From an uncultured Lachnoanaerobaculum sp. (GTDB lineage Bacteria; Bacillota; Clostridia; Lachnospirales; Lachnospiraceae), in the NCBI GenBank assembly GCA_938041725.1, contig CALISX010000113.1, forward strand, positions 1 to 9,277: DNA of 9,277 nt. Reading direction: 5' to 3'. Positions within the stretch are counted from its first letter, which is position 1; every line of letters begins with the position of its first letter. Position numbers and translations under genes: made by a program. Of the stretch, positions 1-4,987 are shown one piece after another. The notes beneath the pieces were generated by a model, which ran no database searches, had not been told where the DNA came from, and saw nothing but the letters and a program-made list of their open reading frames with translations.

Positions 1-915
1 TGACTCCGTGCTTTGATAATCAAAGCTGGCAGTAATGGCTTCCACATCCATGTTTTCAAAGCGCTTATACAGGGATTTAAACTCCATCCTTCTGATCCAC
101 TCCAGGCTTTTCGGGGTAAAGAGCCTTCCCAGCTTCATTTCCTCCAGATCAAAGGCCAGGGGCACCTTGGTGTCAATGGTCACCAAAGCCCTGGAAAACC
201 TGGCCTCCTCTATATGCTCCTTTAGGGCCTTGGAGGCCCTGGGGGGCTTCACCTCCTCCACATTTTCATAGGCCTTTTCAATGCTGTGGTATTTTTGGAT
301 CAAAGCTGTGGCGGTTTTTTCTCCAATGGAGGGAACCCCGGGCACATTGTCGGAGGAATCCCCCATAAGCGCTTTCACATCAATAAATTCCAAGGGGGTT
401 ACCCCATATTCTCTCTTCACATCCTCCGGCCTGTAATCATACATGGTGGTTTGCCCCTTGGCGGTTTTGGGAATGCGAATCAAAATAGAAGCATCCGCCA
501 GCTGCAAAAGATCCCTGTCTCCAGAAATGACAGACACCTCCACCCCTGCCTCGGCAGCTGACTTGGCCACCGTACCGATGATATCGTCGGCCTCAAATCC
601 CGCCTTGGTTAAAATAGGGATTTCCATGGAAGAAAGCACTTCTTTCATCATGGGCACCTGCTCCTGCAGCTCCCCAGGCATGGGCTTTCTGGTTCCCTTA
701 TATTCTGGATACATTTCATGGCGGAAGGTGGGAGCGCTTACATCAAAGGCCACTGCCAGATAGTCCGCCTGCTCCTCATCCAGTACCTTAAACATAATAT
801 TTAAAAAACCATAGATTCCATTGGTATGGAGACCTTCAGAATTTGTCAGTTCCGGCACCCCGTAAAAGGCCCGGTTTAATATACTGTGCCCGTCAATCAG
901 CACCAATTTTTTCAT
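1..915 (-). CDS. polA: DNA polymerase I, N-terminal 5'-3' exonuclease part (partial)
   Basis: DNA polymerase I fills gaps and removes RNA primers during replication and repair. Only the first 305 residues are visible; the gene is open at the left edge and the family usually has about 850-900 residues. The visible part is the FEN-like 5' nuclease domain. Its metal-binding acidic residues are in the expected order: D8 (LVLIDGHS), D58 (VAFDVSAP), E109-D110-D111 (GFEADD), D133 and D135 (SGDRDLLQL), and D186/D189 (GDSSDN), followed by the helix-hairpin-helix segment VPGVPSIGEKTA at 191-202. The start is an ATG at 913-915 preceded by GGGAGG 4 bases away. It lies 14 bases after the stop of the zf-HC2 gene, so it is probably cotranscribed with that gene. 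The 3'-5' exonuclease-like and polymerase domains lie outside the window, so I cannot tell whether they are complete. Family assignment is very secure. Confidence 0.97.
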   Translation of the reverse strand, partial: MKKLVLIDGHSILNRAFYGVPELTNSEGLHTNGIYGFLNIMFKVLDEEQADYLAVAFDVSAPTFRHEMYPEYKGTRKPMPGELQEQVPMMKEVLSSMEIPILTKAGFEADDIIGTVAKSAAEAGVEVSVISGDRDLLQLADASILIRIPKTAKGQTTMYDYRPEDVKREYGVTPLEFIDVKALMGDSSDNVPGVPSIGEKTATALIQKYHSIEKAYENVEEVKPPRASKALKEHIEEARFSRALVTIDTKVPLAFDLEEMKLGRLFTPKSLEWIRRMEFKSLYKRFENMDVEAITASFDYQSTES

Positions 916-929
916 AGTTCCTCCCAAGA

Positions 930-1271
930 CTATCCCTGCCAAAACCAGATCCGCAGCTGCAAAAGGGTAATCAAAATCACTCCCACCGCAACCAAGGTAT
1001 TCAAGGAATATACAAACACCTGGCCCAAAAACAGCATATGCAGCCTTTGATAGGTATTGCGGATGGTTCTTTCCAAAGCTGCCGTCAGGTTAAAATCCCC
1101 CTTGTTGTTGTCCAGCTGGTCCAATCCCACCTCAATGGTATAATAAATTTCCAATTCATCCCGGCATTCGGGACAGGTGCACACATGATCCAGGAATTCC
1201 TTCGTATCCTCATTGGAAAGCTCTCCCCGGATAAACGCCGTAACCATTCTTCTTGCCTGTTTACAGTCCAT
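930..1271 (-). CDS. Small zf-HC2 (anti-sigma-factor-like) single-pass membrane protein
   Basis: A 113-residue protein. The N-terminal half carries the zinc-binding pattern of anti-sigma factors: C3 (MDCKQAR), then H29-x3-C33-x2-C36 (HVCTCPEC). Family knowledge says such domains hold an ECF sigma factor at the membrane. One hydrophobic segment lies at about 79-106 (FVYSLNTLVAVGVILITLL), leaving only a few residues beyond it, so there is no outside sensor domain. No sigma-factor gene is adjacent: lipoprotein upstream, polA 14 bases downstream. I chose the ATG at 1269-1271 because AGGAG lies 4 bases before it and the homology starts there. The longer frame begins at a GTG inside a terminator-like hairpin and lacks a binding site. 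The role is inferred; it could be a zinc-finger membrane protein with no sigma partner. Confidence 0.85.
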   Translation of the reverse strand: MDCKQARRMVTAFIRGELSNEDTKEFLDHVCTCPECRDELEIYYTIEVGLDQLDNNKGDFNLTAALERTIRNTYQRLHMLFLGQVFVYSLNTLVAVGVILITLLQLRIWFWQG

Positions 1272-1290
1272 TTTGCTCCTGCTTTCTAAC

Positions 1291-1316
1291 AAAAGGCCGG
1301 TATACACCGGCCTTCC
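1291..1316 (-). terminator. Weak hairpin terminator between lipoprotein and zf-HC2 genes
   Basis: Perfect 8-bp inverted repeat AAGGCCGG / CCGGCCTT with a 6-base loop, about 14 bases past the lipoprotein stop. On the minus strand it is followed by TTTTGTTAG, a short and interrupted T tract, so read-through into the zf-HC2 and polA genes is likely. On the plus strand a T run also occurs but begins 8 bases after the stem. No clear promoter is visible between this hairpin and the zf-HC2 start only about 20 bases later, which argues that it attenuates rather than ends transcription. Confidence 0.55.
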
Positions 1317-1327
1317 CCTGTATTTTT

Positions 1328-2335
1328 TTATTCATCCTTTTCCAAGTCCAGGATTCCCAAAATCTTTGGTTTTTCCTGGGGATCCAGATGGAGGTACACC
1401 ACTTGATAGGTGCGGATCTCCTCCTGCTCCTTTTCCTTTATCACTGCTTCACAAAGAAGCCCTTCATTGCCCCCGGGGTTTTGGCTGCTGATATGGGCTA
1501 CAGGCACATACTCTATGTTTTTTTCCTCCCTAGCCGCCTCATGCAAAGCCTCTATAAGCTCCGAAGACAAGGTCACAGGCTGAGCCTCTGCCCAGGGTCC
1601 TGGTTTTTCTGCTTTTCTTTCTGTACTGTCAGAGGCTCCTGAACCGGTATTCCCTGTATTCCCCCGGGCAGTTTCCGAAGCTTTCTCTGTGCTGCCTCCT
1701 TCCTTTGTGCCCTCTTTCCCGCTTTCTCCGGAACCAGCGGAGGCACTTTCTTCAGCGCCCTCTTTTGTACTCTCTGGGGTACTCTCCTCTGTACTCTCAG
1801 AGCCCTCCAACTCCTGGCTTTCCTCCCCCCCGGACTCTGTGGTTTCGGTTTTCTCTCCGCTGCTCTCCCGGGACTCTCCTTCTTCCTTGGTTTCCTCCCC
1901 GGTTTCCAATACTTCTATATCTTCTCCTGCCTCCACGGGCATGTTCGGGGTATAGGCAAAGGGGAAAAGATCCAACAGCTCCACTTCTCCCCTGGCATTC
2001 TCCCGCAAATATACAATCACATAGTCATCTGACTTGCTGAGAACATCCACCTGTTTGGTACAAAAAAAGGCATATCGGTTGCTGTTTCCCTCCTGGCTGC
2101 CCAAAAAAACCAAGGGCTTATAGTGTACCCCCTCCAGACTCTGAACCCCCTTGTCAAAAAGGGTCTGAAGCACATCGGTTACCACCGGGGAAGCAGGTTT
2201 TTTCCACTCGCCGGTAAGGGGCTGGCGTATGTTGGCACTGCTCTGGGTGGTGGTTTGGGGACTCTGGCTGGTCTGGGCGCCGCAGGCCGCCAAAACCATA
2301 GTAGCTGTCAGAAGCAATGTATAGATTTTTCTCAA
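1328..2335 (-). CDS. Lipoprotein with two similar domains around a Ser/Glu/Gly-rich linker
   Basis: A 335-residue secreted lipoprotein of unknown function. The signal peptide ends in a lipobox, LAAC, with the lipid-bearing cysteine at residue 18, so the mature protein should be anchored on the outer face of the membrane. Three regions follow: a folded-looking domain at about 45-136, a low-complexity linker at about 137-248 rich in E, S, G and T, and a second folded-looking domain at about 254-332. The two domains look alike (helix, then YxP, SQ with a nearby G and N, a C, then YxxVYL and a final LxxLDL-like strand). The start is TTG at 2333-2335, preceded by AAAGGA six bases away; no ATG fits better. 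It is the first gene after the promoter at 2430-2459 and precedes zf-HC2 and polA. I do not recognise a named family. Confidence 0.88.
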   Translation of the reverse strand: MRKIYTLLLTATMVLAACGAQTSQSPQTTTQSSANIRQPLTGEWKKPASPVVTDVLQTLFDKGVQSLEGVHYKPLVFLGSQEGNSNRYAFFCTKQVDVLSKSDDYVIVYLRENARGEVELLDLFPFAYTPNMPVEAGEDIEVLETGEETKEEGESRESSGEKTETTESGGEESQELEGSESTEESTPESTKEGAEESASAGSGESGKEGTKEGGSTEKASETARGNTGNTGSGASDSTERKAEKPGPWAEAQPVTLSSELIEALHEAAREEKNIEYVPVAHISSQNPGGNEGLLCEAVIKEKEQEEIRTYQVVYLHLDPQEKPKILGILDLEKDE

Positions 2336-2429
2336 GTTTTTTCCTTTCCGGATTTTCTTCCTGATTTTTCATCACAGTCAATTTTCTTATCATTGGTACG
2401 CTAAGCCGCAGTATTCCTGCGTCTACCAA

Positions 2430-2459
2430 AGTATACGCTTTTGCTGGAGTTTCTGTCAA
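2430..2459 (-). promoter_or_regulatory. Sigma-A promoter for lipoprotein-zfHC2-polA genes
   Basis: On the minus strand TTGACA (2454-2459) and TATACT (2430-2435) are separated by 18 bases. The -35 is a perfect match and the -10 matches 5 of 6. Transcription would start near 2423, giving a leader of roughly 90 bases before the TTG start. I see no strong leader structure. Confidence 0.75.
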
Positions 2460-2522
2460 TTCTTATTCCCTTAAGATCCCAAAAAGAAAGGGGGCCTTGG
2501 AAATACAAACCCCATCGCAGCT

Positions 2523-2654
2523 ATGGAGAATAGACTTCGTGAGATTCTTTACAGCCTGCGGAACTCACTTGCTCATACCTGTTGTATAAGATTTATGCAG
2601 TTTGTAGCACTCTGCTTGCAGGGTAGGGGAGTTTACTATATAATAAGTCTGTAG
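2523..2654 (+). other. Possible 43-codon small ORF or repeat-element remnant
   Basis: An ATG-to-TAG frame whose product begins MENRLREILYSLRNSL and ends GVYYIISL. The N-terminal half looks like an amphipathic helix. However, there is no ribosome binding site before the ATG, and the frame runs straight through the -35 and -10 boxes of the downstream promoter. It is therefore more likely chance or a remnant of a dispersed element than a gene. I do not assign a function. Confidence 0.15.
2616..2644 (+). promoter_or_regulatory. Sigma-A promoter for the HEPN-TM-SH3b gene
   Basis: TTGCAG (2616-2621) and a perfect TATAAT (2639-2644) with a 17-base spacer. Predicted transcription start is near 2650, about 50 bases before the ATG at 2703. 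Confidence 0.82.
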
Positions 2655-2671
2655 GGATTCCTGCCCTATAG
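2649..2671 (+). promoter_or_regulatory. Hairpin at the 5' end of the transcript
   Basis: CTGTAGGG pairs with CCCTATAG (8 bp with one G-U) around a 7-base loop. It begins almost exactly at the predicted transcription start, so the mRNA would carry a 5'-terminal stem-loop. This may stabilise the message, or the dyad may act as an operator in DNA. The ribosome binding site at 2689-2695 lies outside it. Confidence 0.4.
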
Positions 2672-2688
2672 ATTGAAATCAAAGAGCC

Positions 2689-2695
2689 AAGGAGG
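2689..2695 (+). promoter_or_regulatory. Ribosome binding site deciding the 2703 start
   Basis: A perfect AAGGAGG seven bases before the ATG. It rules out the longer frame that opens with TTG at 2673. Confidence 0.9.
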
Positions 2696-2702
2696 CTGTG
2701 GT

Positions 2703-3548
2703 ATGGCGTTAGACAACCCCAATAAATTACAACAGATATTAGCAGGTGTTCAGGAAACCGGCAAGCTGCTGACGGGAAGATCTTATAATCTGTCCATGGT
2801 TAAGGCCAGGCAGACGTTGGAGTGGATGATCAAATTCCTCAGCGGCAGAGAAAACTTTGCAGATGCAGATATGAGCGAGACCATAGATGCACTGTTTCAA
2901 AATAATATCATTTCCAAGGCTTCCTGTGAAAATTACCATAAAATCCGTCTCATCGGCAATAAGGCGGTTCATGAGGAGGACAATAACTCCTACAATGCGG
3001 ATGTGGCCTACAGTCTTTTACAGGAGGAGGTGGCCACCTTTGAAAAGCAATACTATAAGGTGCGTACCCTTCCCACTGCCCGGTGCCCGGTGCCAAAACC
3101 CCAAAATGCTGCCAAACCCGCCCCAAAAACAGTACGCCGCACCACCAGAAAGCGCCCTGCTCCCCAGGCCCTGGATACGGGAGAGCTTCGCAAGGTGCTT
3201 ATCGGCTTTGCTTTGCTGGTAGTGGTTATCTTTATTTTTGTCCGGGTGTCTCCCCTGGCAAGGAAAAATACAACCGTCAAAACTTCCCAGGCCACTGGGG
3301 ATGAATCCACCATTGAGGTGGTCCCCACCCCAGAGGAAACCGCGTCCCAGATTGTGGTTTCCACCTATGTTACCACCGCCAGAGTGAATGTCCGCTCCAC
3401 CCCCAGCACCGATGGAGATGTGATAGCCACACTGCAGTATGGCACCTCCCTGGAATATGTGGGAGAACATGATGCCTCCTGGTCCATTATCAATTACAAT
3501 GGCACACAGGCCTATGTGGCCAGTGCCTATATAAAACCCCAGCAGTAA
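2703..3548 (+). CDS. Membrane protein with DUF4145/HEPN-like N-terminus and outside SH3b domain
   Basis: A 281-residue protein with three parts. Residues 1-118 form an all-helical domain ending in IRLIGNKAVHEED (81-93), which resembles the DUF4145 signature of the HEPN superfamily. Residues 120-163 are a Pro/Ala/Arg/Lys-rich stretch. A membrane helix follows at about 165-182 (VLIGFALLVVVIFIFV), then a Thr/Ser/Glu-rich spacer, and a bacterial SH3 domain at about 222-278 (ARVNVRSTPSTDGDVIATL, ending YVASAYIKP). Basic residues before the helix predict the N-terminus inside and SH3b outside, where such domains usually bind cell wall. I chose the ATG at 2703 because AAGGAGG (2689-2695) sits 7 bases before it; an upstream in-frame TTG at 2673 has no such site. 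It is a single-gene unit with its own promoter and terminator. The function is unknown. The R82 to H90 spacing is longer than the catalytic HEPN Rx4-6H pattern, so RNase activity is doubtful. Confidence 0.88.
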   Translation: MALDNPNKLQQILAGVQETGKLLTGRSYNLSMVKARQTLEWMIKFLSGRENFADADMSETIDALFQNNIISKASCENYHKIRLIGNKAVHEEDNNSYNADVAYSLLQEEVATFEKQYYKVRTLPTARCPVPKPQNAAKPAPKTVRRTTRKRPAPQALDTGELRKVLIGFALLVVVIFIFVRVSPLARKNTTVKTSQATGDESTIEVVPTPEETASQIVVSTYVTTARVNVRSTPSTDGDVIATLQYGTSLEYVGEHDASWSIINYNGTQAYVASAYIKPQQ

Positions 3549-3552
3549 AAAA

Positions 3553-3588
3553 TCCCCAGGTTTCCATAGGTTGCCTGGGGAGCTTTTT
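3553..3588. terminator. Bidirectional terminator between convergent genes
   Basis: TCCCCAGG pairs with CCTGGGGA (8 bp, 13-base loop, arms 3553-3560 and 3574-3581). On the plus strand it is followed by GCTTTTTATT, and on the minus strand by TTTTTTACTG. It lies 4 bases after the stop of the plus-strand SH3b gene and directly after the stop of the minus-strand CPBP gene, so it serves both. Confidence 0.9.
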
Positions 3589-4420
3589 ATTCCCCCACGG
3601 GGGAAAGCATCTTTGTCTTGTCTGCTTGTATGGTTCGATACAAAATCCATAACAGAGGAAGGATCATCCCCACTGTGATTCCCTGCCAGAAGAGAATATA
3701 GGGCTGGATCTGGGCGAGACTGCTGAGGGTGGCAAAAACATTAATGGTAATATGTATGATAATGGGCCACAAAAGGTTTCTTGTCTTATAGTAGATCATA
3801 CCGGCAATCATTCCCATAATACAGGTATATACACTCTGGGCAAATCCCATATGGGCAATTCCAAATAAAAGGGCAGAACCGATTACAGGAAACCATCCTC
3901 CCTTTATTCTTTCCAGCAGATGGAAAATAATCCCCCGAAACAAAATCTCCTCTGAAATCGGTCCTAAAATCCCTGCCACCACAACTGCCAGGAGGCCGGA
4001 AAACAGGGTGTAGTTTTCTACTCCGCTTCCCATGCTTTCGATACTGCTTTTGACAAAATCAAAACCCCAGAGCCATTCCCTGGCAAAGGCGATCCACAGA
4101 TAGGAAATACCGCCAAATCCAATGCCTGCCACCACCCCAAGCACAAGTCCCCGGGGCATGGACCAAAAAATACCTTGTTTTTCCGGCGCTTTTTTCATAT
4201 GCCGATACATAAAAAAGGTCACAGGGATCATCAAAATACAGCGTATAAAATCAAAACGGTTGTAGTCCTCAAAAAACCAGTACAAGCTTTCTATTCCCAC
4301 AGAGGTATGGAGCCAATACAGGAACATGTACAGACCGGTACTGCCCAAAGGGATACTAAAGGCAGCCAGTAAACTGAGAAAACCATATAGAAACATTTGT
4401 TTTTTTGAGATTGCTTGCAT
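3587..4420 (-). CDS. CPBP-family intramembrane metalloprotease (Abi/CAAX protease-like)
   Basis: A 277-residue polytopic membrane protein. Hydrophobic segments occur near 8-36, 57-72, 90-112, 138-154, 174-194, 197-211, 215-233 and 241-261. The motifs of the CPBP (Abi, CAAX protease and bacteriocin-processing) family are all present: E157-E158-x3-R162 (EEILFR), F186-x3-H190 (FGIAH) and H223-x3-N227 (HITIN). These should form the metal-binding active site inside the membrane. In other bacteria, relatives act in bacteriocin self-immunity, surface protein processing or prenyl-protein cleavage; nothing nearby says which applies here. No bacteriocin gene is visible. The ATG at 4418-4420 is preceded by AAAGGA at a good distance. 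It appears to be a single-gene unit with a candidate promoter upstream. Family is secure, substrate unknown. Confidence 0.93.
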   Translation of the reverse strand: MQAISKKQMFLYGFLSLLAAFSIPLGSTGLYMFLYWLHTSVGIESLYWFFEDYNRFDFIRCILMIPVTFFMYRHMKKAPEKQGIFWSMPRGLVLGVVAGIGFGGISYLWIAFAREWLWGFDFVKSSIESMGSGVENYTLFSGLLAVVVAGILGPISEEILFRGIIFHLLERIKGGWFPVIGSALLFGIAHMGFAQSVYTCIMGMIAGMIYYKTRNLLWPIIIHITINVFATLSSLAQIQPYILFWQGITVGMILPLLWILYRTIQADKTKMLSPVGE

Positions 4421-4469
4421 AACATCATCCTTTCTTTGCCTACCGCAAATATATTTCTGAGGCTATCCT

Positions 4470-4497
4470 AGCATACTCCGTCTAAAGCCCCTGTTAA
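4470..4497 (-). promoter_or_regulatory. Candidate promoter for the CPBP protease gene
   Basis: On the minus strand TTAACA (4492-4497) and TATGCT (4470-4475) are 16 bases apart, about 50 bases before the gene start. The -10 matches only 4 of 6, so this is moderate evidence. It abuts the SUF terminator at 4500-4538, so the gene would be insulated from the SUF operon. Confidence 0.45.
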
Positions 4498-4499
4498 GG

Positions 4500-4538
4500 A
4501 AAACAGTCCAAAGGAAACTACCCCCTTTGGACTGTTTT
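4500..4538 (-). terminator. Strong terminator at the end of the SUF operon
   Basis: A perfect 15-bp inverted repeat, AAAACAGTCCAAAGG with its complement, and a 9-base loop, 11 bases after the sufU stop. The minus-strand stem ends in TTTT followed by CCTTAAC. A T-rich run (ATTTTTG) also follows on the plus strand, so it may work both ways, though no plus-strand gene needs it here. Confidence 0.88.
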
Positions 4539-4549
4539 ATTTTTGACTG

Positions 4550-4987
4550 TTATTCCCCTTGGGAAGCCTGAAACATTTCCTTCATGGTTCGCCATCCCAG
4601 CACAGCACATTTTACCCGGGCAGGCATATGAGAAATATCCTGCAGAGCCCCTGCCTCATCCAGCTCCTCAATTTCCTCTTCACTGGCCTCCCCCTGGATC
4701 ATTCGAAGGAAAATATCCGCCAGATGCAGGGCATTTTCCTTTTTTTGGCCGATCACCAGATCCAGCATAATATCTGCAGAAGCCTGGGATATGGCACATC
4801 CGTCTCCCACAAAGGCGCCGTCTGTGATCTCTCCTGCTTCATCCACCTTCAGCTTCAAGGTGATGTGATCTCCGCAGCTGGGATTGACCCCATCTAAAAT
4901 CAAATCCGCCTCCGGCAAATCATGCTTATGATAGGGGCGCAGATTATGCTCTGTCAAAATTTCATTATAAAACGATCTGTCACTCAT
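4550..4987 (-). CDS. sufU: SufU, zinc-dependent sulfur-transfer / Fe-S scaffold-like protein
   Basis: A 145-residue member of the IscU/NifU-N fold in the SufU branch. In Firmicutes it accepts the persulfide from SufS and passes it to the SufBCD assembly complex, with a zinc ion bound at the site. The ligand residues are visible: C38 and D40 (NPSCGD), C64 (DGCAIS) and C127 (ARVKCAVLGW). The segment at about 97-122 between the second and third cysteine motifs matches the extra insertion typical of SufU rather than IscU. The ATG at 4985-4987 overlaps the end of sufS by 8 bases. The nearest strong ribosome binding site, AAGGAGG at 5001-5007, is 13 bases before it, which is long, so translation probably depends on coupling with sufS. 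It is the last gene of the operon. Confidence 0.95.
   Translation of the reverse strand: MSDRSFYNEILTEHNLRPYHKHDLPEADLILDGVNPSCGDHITLKLKVDEAGEITDGAFVGDGCAISQASADIMLDLVIGQKKENALHLADIFLRMIQGEASEEEIEELDEAGALQDISHMPARVKCAVLGWRTMKEMFQASQGE

Larger units (their letters stand above)
2460..2702. other. Divergent intergenic region (2336-2702 is 367 bases without a confident gene)
   Basis: The gap between the two divergent genes contains the minus promoter (2430-2459), the plus promoter (2616-2644), a hairpin at 2649-2671 and a weaker dyad at 2539-2568 (GTGAG, bulged A, TTC pairing with GAACTCAC across a 13-base loop). A 43-codon frame at 2523-2654 also lies here. No tRNA, riboswitch or insertion-sequence ends were recognised. 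Confidence 0.6.

Noticed and set aside
930..1307. A longer zf-HC2 protein starting at GTG 1305-1307
   Set aside because: That start lies inside the hairpin of the terminator, without a ribosome binding site. The ATG at 1269-1271 has AGGAG in front of it.
1741..1900. Repeated ACTCTC and TCCTC units considered as a CRISPR or direct-repeat array
   Set aside because: The units are short and irregular with no spacers, and translate in frame into the low-complexity linker.
1253..2040. Several long plus-strand frames rich in Ser and Pro opposite the lipoprotein linker
   Set aside because: They mirror the repetitive GAA/TCC-rich DNA of the linker and have no start site or family features.
2154..2459. 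A 101-residue frame on the minus strand starting 124 bases before the lipoprotein
   Set aside because: It overlaps the lipoprotein start in another frame, starts within the promoter -35 region and lacks a ribosome binding site. The lipobox and domain pattern are only in the 1328-2335 frame.
2673..2702. A ten-residue N-terminal extension of the SH3b protein from a TTG
   Set aside because: AAGGAGG at 2689-2695 is correctly placed for the ATG at 2703, and would be inside the extended coding sequence.
3018..3650. A 210-residue Gly-rich frame on the minus strand opposite the SH3b gene
   Set aside because: It reads through the two-way terminator and lies opposite a gene with clear domains and a strong ribosome binding site; the Gly-rich composition is an antisense shadow.
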